Shown piece after piece: positions 43,876 through 52,981 of a stretch of 64,000 nucleotides of DNA; the stretch's first letter is position 1; every line of letters starts with the position of its first letter. The notes beneath the pieces were generated by a model. That model was given only the letters and a program-made list of their open reading frames with translations. It made no database searches and was not told the origin of the DNA. Source of the stretch: Lachnospiraceae bacterium (GTDB lineage: Bacteria > Bacillota > Clostridia > Lachnospirales > Lachnospiraceae); NCBI GenBank assembly GCA_024696005.1, contig JAILHF010000017.1:1-64000 (forward strand), given 5' to 3'. The translations under genes were made by a program, and so were the position numbers.

Positions 43876-46800
43876 ATGAAAAAAAGGATGAGGCGTTTCT
43901 TGAGCAGCATGATGGCTTTCCTCATGGTCCTGGTGAGCCTTCCGGTGCCCGGACTCAAGGTGCATGCGACGGAAAACTACGGTGTCTGGATCGGAGATAC
44001 CGAGTTTACCTCGGATGATCTTGTCATAGAGGGCGAGAGCGGAACGGCTGCCTTTGACAGTGTGACCGGGACGGTCACCTTCAATGATTTTGAGGGAGTC
44101 AAAGGAAAAAAGGATGACTGTCTGATCTATACGAACCGGGACATCACCTTGAGCGGCAAGGCTGTGATCAGCGGTGATGATACGGCGCAATACGGCATTT
44201 ATGCGTATGCCTGCGACATCACGTTCTCCGAGGATGCGGACATAAGCGTGGACATGAACGAATACGGCGTCTATGGCATGGGGACAGACGCGGGCATATA
44301 CGTACGGGGAAAGCTGGATGTCACGGCCGGAAAAGGAGCCACGAACAGATCCGGCATGGAGGCGGACAAGATCTATGTGCAGGACGGCAGCGTGAGCGTA
44401 AACATGGCCGGCAGCTGGGCTTCCGGTATCAAAGTGGGAAAAGAGATGCTCATGAACAGCGGTTCGCTGACCGTAAAGGCCAACATGGATGATTCCTGCG
44501 GCATAGGGATCCACCAGGGCGCAGAGCTGACCATCTGCGGCGGTGAGACGCTCGTCTGCGCCGACGGCAAGAACGGCATCGCCATCGGCGGCAAAAGCTC
44601 CGAACAGGGCGACATCTACATGACCGGCGGAAAGACAAACCTTTCCGCAAGCGGAGAGGGAGGATACGGCATCCGTCTGTTTACGACGGGCCGTTTCACC
44701 ATGACCGGCGGTGAGATCATGGTCAGCTCCTACGAGAACGCCATCCACAGCGATCAGGAGCTGGTCGTCTCCGACAAGGCCATTTTCAAGGCACCCTACG
44801 AAGGCGGCGTGAGCGGTGATAAAAAGAACATTGTAGACAAATTTGGCAATGTGGTGACGCAGGCGCACATCGTGATCCCTCAGGGTTATGAGGTGTGGCT
44901 GGGCGGCACCGAGATCAACAGCGAGAACTGCACGGACATCCCCGGGCTCACCGGCGGCGGACATGCCAGCTTTGATCCTGCCACCTATACCCTTCGCTTT
45001 GACGGCGATGTGACGGGTGTTGAGAGTTTATACGATTCTATTTACGGAAAGACCATACTGTATTCCAGTTTCCCGCTTACCATTGAAGGAGATGCGGCGC
45101 TTGCGGATGAGCATGCCGTTTACGGCATCTGCGCGGGCGGAACGGATGCGAGTCTGGTCATCAACGGAAACATCAGCGCCCAGGCAGCGAAATGCGCGGT
45201 CTATTCGGAAGGTGAGCTGACGATTAACGGTACCCTGAACGCATCGAACACCGATGACAGCGCAGATTATACGGTGAGAGCCCAGAAGCTGTTTGTGAAG
45301 GGCGGCAACCTGACGATCAACGGAAAAATAGCGCACGATAATGTCCTGGAAGTATCCATGGAGATCTCGATGATGAGCGGCAGCATCAGCGTGAACAACA
45401 CGGTGCCGGCTTCGTCGATCCCGGATGGCAAGAACATCAACTGCTTCGGGACGGTCAACATCTTTGGCGGCACGCTGTGGTCCGACAGCAGCTACGGTTA
45501 CGCGCTTCATGTCGGAGATACCCTCCTGCTGGATGGCGGACAGGTGGATCTGATCGGAAGCAGGCCGGACGGGATTACCCTTTTCATCGCGCACACAGCC
45601 GAGATCACCGGCGGCAGACTGAACGTCACGTCGGAAAAGGGAGGCGGCATCTCCTGCGCGGACATGTACATTGCCCAGGCCGTTGTGAATGTAGTCTCGA
45701 AAAAGGCCGGCATCAGCTGCACGGGCACTTTCTCCATGGATTCCGGCATTCTGGAATCCAGATCGGAAGAAGCCGAGGCGCTCGTGGCAGCAACGGCGAT
45801 CACCCTGAAGCCCGGTCAGGCCGAGATCACCATTCCCGCGAACGGCAAGGCTGTCGGAGATACCATTCTGGAGTCGGATAACACGACCCGCGCGAAGTGG
45901 GTACGGATCGAAGGGGAAGTCAGCTATCCCGTTTGGGTCGGAAGCAAGCAGGTAAACATGGACAACAAAGATGCCATTCCCGTGGAGGGCGGCGGAAGCG
46001 CCTCCTATGATGACGTCACCAAGACGCTCACGTTCAGCGGGAATGTAAGCGGTGTCAGCGGACTTTACGATCTGGCAGGCACCAAGGTCGCGATCTACAC
46101 TCTGGATCCGATCGGTCTGGTCATCAGCGGCAACGCGGCGCTGAAGAACGCGGATGCGGACATGGGCATTTTTGCAGACGGCGGTACGCTGACGATAAAG
46201 GACGATGTCGAGATTTCTTCAAAGAATGAGGCACTCGTGAATGCGAGCGGCGGTATCCTGATCGAAGGAGAGGTCACGGCAGCGAACAACAGCGTGAATC
46301 AAACGGTCAAATGCGCAGGTGACCTGACGCTGAACGGCAAAGGCCTGCATGCGAAAAACAGCGGGACGGGTCAGGCCATCTTTACGAACGGCCGGCTGAT
46401 CCTCAAGGCAGGCGTGCTGGAAGCGGAAAGCAAGGATAAAGCGATCCAGGCGGAAGGAACGATCGATCATTCCGCAGGCTATGAGCCGGTCATTCCCGAC
46501 AATGGGCGGTATTCGGACGATGAAAAGAGCGTGGATGAATATGTCCCCGGAGAGGGTTATGTGCCTGCGAAGAAGGTACGTCTCGAGAAGCTTGATAAAT
46601 ACGATCTGTATGTGGGCGGCCAGCTTGTCACCAGTCTGAACAAGGATAACGTTCCCGGCCTCAAGAGCGGAAGCGCTTCCTACAACGCGGCAACGCATAC
46701 CCTGACATTCAAGGGTGCGGTGATCGAGGATCAGCTCGATGAATACAAGGCAGCGATCTATTCGGGCGAGTCTCTGATCATCGAAGGTGATGTGTCGATC

Positions 46801-49800
46801 GATACTTCCGAGAAAGAAGGCAGTTATGCGCTCCGCACGGAAGGCGAACTGACCGTGAACGGAACGGTCACGGCGAAGGCTGATTTTTACGGCGTTTACG
46901 CGGGTGACGCGGATCTCAATGTGAACGGCAAGCTGGTGGCAAAGGGCGACAAGGCGGCTGTCACCGCGAAAAAGCTCGTGGTCGACGGCGGAAGCCTGAG
47001 CGCGAACGTATCGAATGCCTACACGAAGTCCGATGCCATTCTGACGAGCGGCGATGTGGAACTGAAGAGCGGAAGCATCACGGCTCTCAGCAGTGCGGAA
47101 AAAGAAGCCGGCGGCATCAATGCCGGCGGAAAGGTCACCATTACCGGCGGCAGCATGCTGATCCAAAAGACGGAAAAGGGCGGAACCGCTCTTTATAGCT
47201 TTGACGGCATCTACGTGGAAGGCGGAAGCCTTGATATCATCTGTGCCGGTGTAAAGCATTATACCTCCTTCGGGATAAAGGATTCCTTCCTCTGCGTCAA
47301 TGGCGGCAGTGTCAACATCACGGTGAAAGGAATGGCCTGCACGGCTATTTCGAGCAACGGGATCAACCTCGATGTGCACGGAGGAAGCCTTACCGTTTCC
47401 AGCGAGCTCACGCAGGCGATCAAGTGCTCAAAGTTTGTCATGGATGCGGGAAGCGTGAATGTCAGTGCCGGCCTGAAGGGCATTGTCTGTGCATTGTACA
47501 TGCAGAGCGGCGGCGAGGTGAGTGTGGACGCCGGTAAAACGGCCGTGGAATGCACAGACTTCGATATCTCGGCCGGTTCCTTTGCGGCCGATGCGAAGGA
47601 TGGGACGGCTGCCATCGTGGCTACGGGCATGGCGACCAAAGCAGCCGAAGTCGAGATCGTAAAACCTGCAGGCGGGGAGATCAAAAAAGTAGGAACGGCT
47701 CCCGATCCCGAGTATTACACGGTCGTGGGCAGCGGTGATGCAGTGGCCTCCTCGGTCCTGCTGTATGCCCCGGCAAAGTATAATGTATGGGTCGGCAGCA
47801 CGCAGGTGACGGATCTTAACAAGAGCGGGATCGAAGTTGAGGGCGGAAGCGTCAGCTATGATCCGGCCGGCAAGACCCTGCGCTTCAACGGCAGCGTGAG
47901 CGGCGTGAAGGAAATGGATGCGTCGTTCCACCAGATCTTTGCATCGGATCAGGATCTTACGGTATGCGGAACGGCTTCTCTTCTTAATGAAGATGCGCTT
48001 TCCGGAATAGAGGTATACAACGGAAATCTTACCATTCTCGGAAACATTGATGCGTTCGGCAAGGAAGGCGCCATCATGAGCACGGGAACCGTAACCGTGA
48101 GCGGCAATGTGAGCGCACGCGGCGGAAACGCGACCGTGGGTGCCCTGGATGCATCCGATTCGCTCATTCTGGAGAGCGGTACCCTGACGGTAAGTGCCGC
48201 GAACGCGACGACCTGCGCAGCGATCGTAACCAACAATCTGAAAGTGAACGGCGGAAAGCTCGTCGTGGAAGCAGAGGGCACCAGGGCCGTCAGCGACGCG
48301 CTGATCACCGTGAAGGGCGGAAGCGTAAAGATCAGCGGCAAAGACGCGCTCGATACGTCAACTCTTACCGTTGAGGGCGGCAACATCGATGTGCGCGCCA
48401 CGGATAAAGCGATCAATCTGAGCGGTGCCTTTTCCATGAAGGGCGGCACCCTGCGTGCGGCAACGGAAAGCGGCAGCGCGCTTGTGGCAAACGGCGGCAT
48501 CACGATCGAGGATACACACGAGATCACGGATCCCGTCGAAGGCAAGATCAGCGCGGACGGCAAGTCGATCGTCACCAAGGATGATGCAACGACGAAGGTC
48601 GTAAAGATCGAGAAGAAGGGTGTCAAATATACCGTAAGCTTTAACATGTGCGAACACGGTACGGCGATCGAGCCGCAGACCGTTCCCGAGGGAGAGACGG
48701 TTGCGGAACCCACCGAACCTTCGGCAGCGGGCTTTACCTTCCGCGGCTGGTATACTTCGGCGGATTACGCACAGCTCTATGATTTCAATACACCGGTCAC
48801 CTCCGATCTGATGCTTTACGCAAAGTGGACGGAGAATGCGGCTTCCGAGCTGATCAGCATCTCCATTAACAAAGCACCGTCGAAGACCGTTTACAGAGTG
48901 GGCGAGAGCTTTGATCCGACGGGAATGACGGTGAGCGCGAACTATTCGGACAGCAAGGATAACAGACTGGTCACGGATTACGACTGGAGTCCTTCCGGTG
49001 CGCTTTCACTCAGCGATACGGTGATCATCATCAGCTATTCCGAGGGCGGCATCACGAAGACCGCTTCGCAGAACATAGTCGTGAAGGACAGCTCTGCTCC
49101 GATCCCCGATGATGAGCAGGATCTGTGGAACCTTTTTGAGGATGCGGAATACAGCTTCGAGATCAGCGCACTGAGCGCAGGCGGCGACACGGTCAACACG
49201 AACGTTAAATCCGCGAAGTTCTATGATGCGGTGCTGAACGGAAACACCATCAGTGTGAAGCTCAAGAACGGTGTGGACCGCAAGAAAGCAGCCAAGCCCG
49301 CAAATACCGTGCTTGAATTCCGGCTTCCGAACGGAAGTGCGGTCACTTATGTGATGCCGGTACAGTATGTGAAGCCCGTGTTCAAGCTGAGCATCAGCAA
49401 CGTCACGATCCGGAAGGGCGCAGACAGCGAAGTGACAACAAAGCTTCTGTACAAGACCGCAGGCGGCAACTTTGAGCCTTATGACCTGACCTATGCGACC
49501 GTGAAGGTCGGCGGACAGGAAGCGATCGGGGATGCCGACGGAGAGATCAGCATCACGACCAACATGGCGATGAGCGGTATCTCCGTGAAAGAGGAAGACT
49601 GGGAAAGCGCGGTCGACCTGAAGTTCAACGTAAAGGCAGTGGACAAGGATGTGCTGAGCGTAGATCTGAAGGGCGCGAAGAACGTGGTCCTCAATACCCA
49701 GGATCCGGATGCGACCTATTCCTTCAAGGTCACGCTCAACGGCAAGGATGTGACGGCTGCGGACGGCGTGAAGGTCAGTTGCAAGAAGGCAGAGGGCCTT

Positions 49801-50520
49801 GCGGTACTGGATACGGACGGCTGGCTTCAGATCGGTCTTCCTGCAGCAGGCGCAAAGAAGGGCACGTACACCATCAAGCTGGAATACGGAAAAGCCAAAG
49901 CCAGCGTGAAGGTCAAGGTGAGCGACAAGAGCCTCGACAGTGCCATCGGCTTCAAGATCCAGAGCAGATACGACGTGGTCACCCATCAGAAGATGGTGGT
50001 GGTGCCCGTCTACAAGGAGGCCGGAATGGAGATCAAGGATGTGAGCAGCTCTACGTCCTTCATTGAAGCCGAGCTCAACGATGCGGGCAACATCGTGATC
50101 GACTACACCGGGACCGCATTGAACGCGAAACAGCTGAAGATCGGTGACATCGCGCTCACGCTGGAACTGGACGGCGTGGCCGATCCCGTGACCGTGACGC
50201 TGCGCAATGTAAAGGCAAAGAAGAGCGCACCCAAGGTGAAGGCCGGCGTGGTCAACCTCAGCCGTTCGGCTACGGGAGAGATCAAGGGAAGCGTGAACAT
50301 CATCAGCACCTATAAAGACGCTTCGGGGCATTTCCACAACATCGCGCCCAAGGAAGTGACGATCCTGGACCAGAAGAAGGCGGTAGCCGAGAAGAACGCC
50401 CTCGACATGACCGAGATCGACATCAAGAGCATGGATGCCAAGAGCGGAAGCGTGAAAGTGAAGCTTACCTATCCGGGTGATGTGAGCAAGACCGTGACGA
50501 TCAAGGTCAAGAATCCCTGA
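43876..50520 (+). CDS. Giant secreted repeat protein with five VW-G modules, InlB repeat and Ig-like domains
   Basis: A 2214-residue secreted protein. The start at 43876 follows AAAGGAGGCGG; residues 1-31 are a signal peptide ending VHATE. Five related modules start at about residues 35, 338, 684, 909 and 1302 with a W/Y-V-G sentence (YGVWIGDTEF, YEVWLGGTEI, YPVWVGSKQV, YDLYVGGQLV, YNVWVGSTQV). Each continues with a GGGSASYDPATKTLTFNG-like motif and then a long series of short beta-strand turns rich in SG, GG and NG. These look like right-handed beta-helix. An InlB/Listeria-Bacteroides repeat (YTVSFNMCEHG to LMLYAKWTE, about 1585-1645) and a Big_3-like domain (SISINKAPSKTVYRVGESF) follow, then Ig-like domains to the end. 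No LPXTG signal. It is probably an adhesin or a glycan binder (inference). Confidence 0.82.
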   Translation: MKKRMRRFLSSMMAFLMVLVSLPVPGLKVHATENYGVWIGDTEFTSDDLVIEGESGTAAFDSVTGTVTFNDFEGVKGKKDDCLIYTNRDITLSGKAVISGDDTAQYGIYAYACDITFSEDADISVDMNEYGVYGMGTDAGIYVRGKLDVTAGKGATNRSGMEADKIYVQDGSVSVNMAGSWASGIKVGKEMLMNSGSLTVKANMDDSCGIGIHQGAELTICGGETLVCADGKNGIAIGGKSSEQGDIYMTGGKTNLSASGEGGYGIRLFTTGRFTMTGGEIMVSSYENAIHSDQELVVSDKAIFKAPYEGGVSGDKKNIVDKFGNVVTQAHIVIPQGYEVWLGGTEINSENCTDIPGLTGGGHASFDPATYTLRFDGDVTGVESLYDSIYGKTILYSSFPLTIEGDAALADEHAVYGICAGGTDASLVINGNISAQAAKCAVYSEGELTINGTLNASNTDDSADYTVRAQKLFVKGGNLTINGKIAHDNVLEVSMEISMMSGSISVNNTVPASSIPDGKNINCFGTVNIFGGTLWSDSSYGYALHVGDTLLLDGGQVDLIGSRPDGITLFIAHTAEITGGRLNVTSEKGGGISCADMYIAQAVVNVVSKKAGISCTGTFSMDSGILESRSEEAEALVAATAITLKPGQAEITIPANGKAVGDTILESDNTTRAKWVRIEGEVSYPVWVGSKQVNMDNKDAIPVEGGGSASYDDVTKTLTFSGNVSGVSGLYDLAGTKVAIYTLDPIGLVISGNAALKNADADMGIFADGGTLTIKDDVEISSKNEALVNASGGILIEGEVTAANNSVNQTVKCAGDLTLNGKGLHAKNSGTGQAIFTNGRLILKAGVLEAESKDKAIQAEGTIDHSAGYEPVIPDNGRYSDDEKSVDEYVPGEGYVPAKKVRLEKLDKYDLYVGGQLVTSLNKDNVPGLKSGSASYNAATHTLTFKGAVIEDQLDEYKAAIYSGESLIIEGDVSIDTSEKEGSYALRTEGELTVNGTVTAKADFYGVYAGDADLNVNGKLVAKGDKAAVTAKKLVVDGGSLSANVSNAYTKSDAILTSGDVELKSGSITALSSAEKEAGGINAGGKVTITGGSMLIQKTEKGGTALYSFDGIYVEGGSLDIICAGVKHYTSFGIKDSFLCVNGGSVNITVKGMACTAISSNGINLDVHGGSLTVSSELTQAIKCSKFVMDAGSVNVSAGLKGIVCALYMQSGGEVSVDAGKTAVECTDFDISAGSFAADAKDGTAAIVATGMATKAAEVEIVKPAGGEIKKVGTAPDPEYYTVVGSGDAVASSVLLYAPAKYNVWVGSTQVTDLNKSGIEVEGGSVSYDPAGKTLRFNGSVSGVKEMDASFHQIFASDQDLTVCGTASLLNEDALSGIEVYNGNLTILGNIDAFGKEGAIMSTGTVTVSGNVSARGGNATVGALDASDSLILESGTLTVSAANATTCAAIVTNNLKVNGGKLVVEAEGTRAVSDALITVKGGSVKISGKDALDTSTLTVEGGNIDVRATDKAINLSGAFSMKGGTLRAATESGSALVANGGITIEDTHEITDPVEGKISADGKSIVTKDDATTKVVKIEKKGVKYTVSFNMCEHGTAIEPQTVPEGETVAEPTEPSAAGFTFRGWYTSADYAQLYDFNTPVTSDLMLYAKWTENAASELISISINKAPSKTVYRVGESFDPTGMTVSANYSDSKDNRLVTDYDWSPSGALSLSDTVIIISYSEGGITKTASQNIVVKDSSAPIPDDEQDLWNLFEDAEYSFEISALSAGGDTVNTNVKSAKFYDAVLNGNTISVKLKNGVDRKKAAKPANTVLEFRLPNGSAVTYVMPVQYVKPVFKLSISNVTIRKGADSEVTTKLLYKTAGGNFEPYDLTYATVKVGGQEAIGDADGEISITTNMAMSGISVKEEDWESAVDLKFNVKAVDKDVLSVDLKGAKNVVLNTQDPDATYSFKVTLNGKDVTAADGVKVSCKKAEGLAVLDTDGWLQIGLPAAGAKKGTYTIKLEYGKAKASVKVKVSDKSLDSAIGFKIQSRYDVVTHQKMVVVPVYKEAGMEIKDVSSSTSFIEAELNDAGNIVIDYTGTALNAKQLKIGDIALTLELDGVADPVTVTLRNVKAKKSAPKVKAGVVNLSRSATGEIKGSVNIISTYKDASGHFHNIAPKEVTILDQKKAVAEKNALDMTEIDIKSMDAKSGSVKVKLTYPGDVSKTVTIKVKNP

Positions 50521-50555
50521 TGTGCGGAGGCGGTAAAGATCAGAAGGATCATTAA

Positions 50556-50587
50556 GGAAGGGGGCTGCCTGCGGGCGGCCCTCTTTT
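50556..50587 (+). terminator. Terminator after the giant repeat protein
   Basis: GGGGGCTGCC pairs imperfectly with GGGCGGCCCTC over a three-base loop and is followed by TTTT. Confidence 0.6.
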
Positions 50588-50623
50588 CTGCTTTGTGTGT
50601 GACGATGGGAATATAAATATCAG

Positions 50624-50652
50624 TGAATTCCATGAACGTTTTGTGGTATAAT
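50624..50652 (+). promoter_or_regulatory. Candidate promoter of the DUF4097 gene
   Basis: A perfect TATAAT (50647-50652) with a weak TGAATT 17 bases upstream. The leader then holds TGCATTG-TTGCG-CAATGCA (50705-50723), a palindrome with the same arms as that in the peptide transporter promoter. Confidence 0.5.
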
Positions 50653-50749
50653 CCAAGGGCGTTCAGTTTCCCGGTATCGTTATCAAAGGGAAATGAAATG
50701 GGTTTGCATTGTTGCGCAATGCATAGAAACCGGATAGGAGGTATTTTGC

Positions 50750-51643
50750 ATGCCGGGTTTATTTGAAGAAAAGTATGTCAAAAGAGAATACGAATGCACG
50801 GGAAGCGTTGAGCAGGTCGAGATCGTGTCCGCATCGGATGCGATTTACGTTACGTCAGGAGATGTGACGCGTGTTACACTGTCGTACTGGGAGTGCCCCG
50901 GAACGCATGAATATGATCTGCGGGAAGCTGACGGAAAACTGGTTCTCGCATTCAGGGACGGCGGAAATATCCTGGACGGGATGCATCACATATTCAGGCA
51001 GACCCCGATCGAAATGATCCTGCCGGCGTCCTTTGCGGGATCATTGGATCTGGGCTGTGCCAGCGGGGAAACGGAGCTGAACGTGGTAAATGCCGATAAG
51101 CTGAAGATCGGCAGCGCATCGGGGAGGGTACGTGTGGCGGACGTAAGCTGCCGCGGTGAAGTGAACATCGGCACGTCTTCCGGAGCCGTTGAACTGCAAA
51201 ATGTCACGGGAGCGGATTTCGTTGTATCGGGGAAATCCGGAGCCGTCCGCATGGATGGGATCAGAGCTCTGGGCAGGATAGAAAGCGGCCTCGTTTCGGG
51301 TTCCGTCAGCATGACAAATGTAAGCGCAGCGGGGGATGTGAGCGTCGATAGCCGTTCCGGCGGGATAAAGCTGGAAAGCGTAAGTACAGAAGCTTCGTTG
51401 AATGCTTCAACCGTATCCGGCAGCATTCATTGCGCGTCCCTCCGGACAGGCGGCGACATCGGCTTATCCTCGACCAGCGGTTCCGTAAAGGGAACGATCA
51501 TCGGCAGGGAAGGAGATTATGCAGTATCGGCCGGTACAGTGACGGGAAGTAATAATCTGAACAATTCGGAAGGCGGAAGCCGGAGCTTGTCTGTGAATAC
51601 CGTAAGCGGATCGATCGACATCCGATTTGTTGCCGGGGAATGA
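50750..51643 (+). CDS. DUF4097-type beta-strand repeat protein
   Basis: A 297-residue protein made of repeated beta-strands with SG and SGSV turns (SASGRVRVADVS, TSSGAVELQNVTG, KSGAVRMDGI, VSGSVSMTNVSA, RSGGIKLESVS). This is the DUF4097/adhesin-like pattern, probably a right-handed beta-helix. No signal peptide or membrane segment is seen at the start (MPGLFEEKYVKREYECTG), so it is likely cytoplasmic or exported by another route. It has its own promoter and AGGAGG site. DUF4097 proteins are often found with envelope-stress genes, but no such partner is adjacent here. Confidence 0.8.
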   Translation: MPGLFEEKYVKREYECTGSVEQVEIVSASDAIYVTSGDVTRVTLSYWECPGTHEYDLREADGKLVLAFRDGGNILDGMHHIFRQTPIEMILPASFAGSLDLGCASGETELNVVNADKLKIGSASGRVRVADVSCRGEVNIGTSSGAVELQNVTGADFVVSGKSGAVRMDGIRALGRIESGLVSGSVSMTNVSAAGDVSVDSRSGGIKLESVSTEASLNASTVSGSIHCASLRTGGDIGLSSTSGSVKGTIIGREGDYAVSAGTVTGSNNLNNSEGGSRSLSVNTVSGSIDIRFVAGE

Positions 51644-51658
51644 TCAGGGAGAAGACAC

Positions 51659-52207
51659 ATGCAGGTACAAAATCCAAACGGCAAATACCGCAGACAGCTT
51701 GCGGGCACATGGGTAAGTGAAGACGGAGCGTGCAAAGCCGTCTTTGCGGATTCGGTGAAGATCACGGTCACGTACGGAGAGGCCATGCTGGATGGCTACT
51801 GTGACGTGAACCCCACCGGCATTGCCATGGCGCCCGTGACTTCAGGCTTCATGGGCATGGCGATGATGAATGCGGGAATGGGGCAGGCGGCGGACGGCTT
51901 CATTTATCAGCATGACTTAAGCGAAGATTTTCAATTATCTCTCGCTGAAAAAGCCCTGAAAAAAGAGGATCAGGCGATATACAACATCGATTTTGCCTGG
52001 CATGACATTTATGACAGGCTCCACTTCGATCTGAGCGTTCTTTCCACGGGCGAAAAGCTCAGTCTGACGCTATGCCGCGAAGGAACTGTCCCCGTTCCCC
52101 TGAAGGAAGGGGAGGTCCGCTGCGAATGCGGTCATGTTTTCTCGGGCAAATTTTGTCCCGAATGCGGCAGACCCCGTCCCGCAGGCGGGCCGGAGACCGG
52201 AGCATAA
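51659..52207 (+). CDS. Unknown protein with a C-terminal zinc ribbon
   Basis: A 182-residue protein. Residues 10-100 are beta-rich (LAGTWVSEDGACKAVFADSV, then MLDGYCDVNP). The C-terminus contains CECGHVFSGKFCPECGRPRP, a rubredoxin-type zinc ribbon with paired CxC and CxxC. No signal peptide. It follows DUF4097 by 15 bases and is probably co-transcribed. The family is not recognised. Confidence 0.65.
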   Translation: MQVQNPNGKYRRQLAGTWVSEDGACKAVFADSVKITVTYGEAMLDGYCDVNPTGIAMAPVTSGFMGMAMMNAGMGQAADGFIYQHDLSEDFQLSLAEKALKKEDQAIYNIDFAWHDIYDRLHFDLSVLSTGEKLSLTLCREGTVPVPLKEGEVRCECGHVFSGKFCPECGRPRPAGGPETGA

Positions 52208-52237
52208 GGGAAAACGCGGCCGGAGGAGGTGGGATGC

Positions 52238-52981
52238 ATGGCCATGATCATCAGATTGAATAAAAACGCTTCGGAAGAAGAACGGATAGCCCTTCCGCAT
52301 TATGAAATGGAGTGCCTTGTTACATTGTTCCTGTATGGCAGAGAGCTGCTGGAGATGACAGGGTCCCAGCTGGCTTTGTGTGATCATATTCTGGAAAAAA
52401 GCAACATGGTCATCTTAAGCGATGACGATGTATTCCTGGATATTGATGAGCTGCCTTTTCGGAAATCTTCCTTTTCGGAAGACAGGCAGTTTTTGCGGAA
52501 GCTCACGGAGTTGGCAAAAGATCCGGAAGCACCCGGAAAGAACTACATGCATCCGGATACGGAAGTGGTGTATCCGGCGCTTGACCGGCTTGCCGGCCTG
52601 ATCGAACGCTGCAGGGAACCGGAAGGCGAAGAGGCTTCGCCGGAAGAGGACAACGGGCTTCTCTTCAAGCTGGGCAAGGGCTGGAGAGCCTGTCATGACG
52701 TCAAACGGGATCTTTATACGGCGGAGCGCAGCTGGCGCGGCTTTTATCAGCTTTGTGAGATCGATAAGGAAACCTATGACAGGCTGGGGACCCCTGCGAT
52801 GGAAGAGGGGAGTGAAGGCAGGTGCATAGGCGAGGGGCGGGCGTTGTTCGAAGCGGATGATGATTACTATACCATGCCGTATTGTGAGGTTCATGACGAA
52901 AATTACCATCTGCTCGCGCCCTGGTCAAAAGCAAAGAAACGATACGAGAATACATACGGAACAAAAGGAGCAAAGACATGA
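52238..52981 (+). CDS. Unknown cytoplasmic protein
   Basis: A 247-residue protein starting MAMIIRLNKNASEEERIALP. ATG at 52238 is 8 bases after GGAGGAGG; a GTG at 52229 overlaps that site. It is acidic and mainly helical, with EMECLVTLFLYGRELLEMTG and a C-terminal region CHDVKRDLYTAERSWRGFYQ. No membrane segment, signal or recognised domain. It overlaps the next gene by 4 bases, so its product may work with the lipoprotein. Confidence 0.6.
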   Translation: MAMIIRLNKNASEEERIALPHYEMECLVTLFLYGRELLEMTGSQLALCDHILEKSNMVILSDDDVFLDIDELPFRKSSFSEDRQFLRKLTELAKDPEAPGKNYMHPDTEVVYPALDRLAGLIERCREPEGEEASPEEDNGLLFKLGKGWRACHDVKRDLYTAERSWRGFYQLCEIDKETYDRLGTPAMEEGSEGRCIGEGRALFEADDDYYTMPYCEVHDENYHLLAPWSKAKKRYENTYGTKGAKT

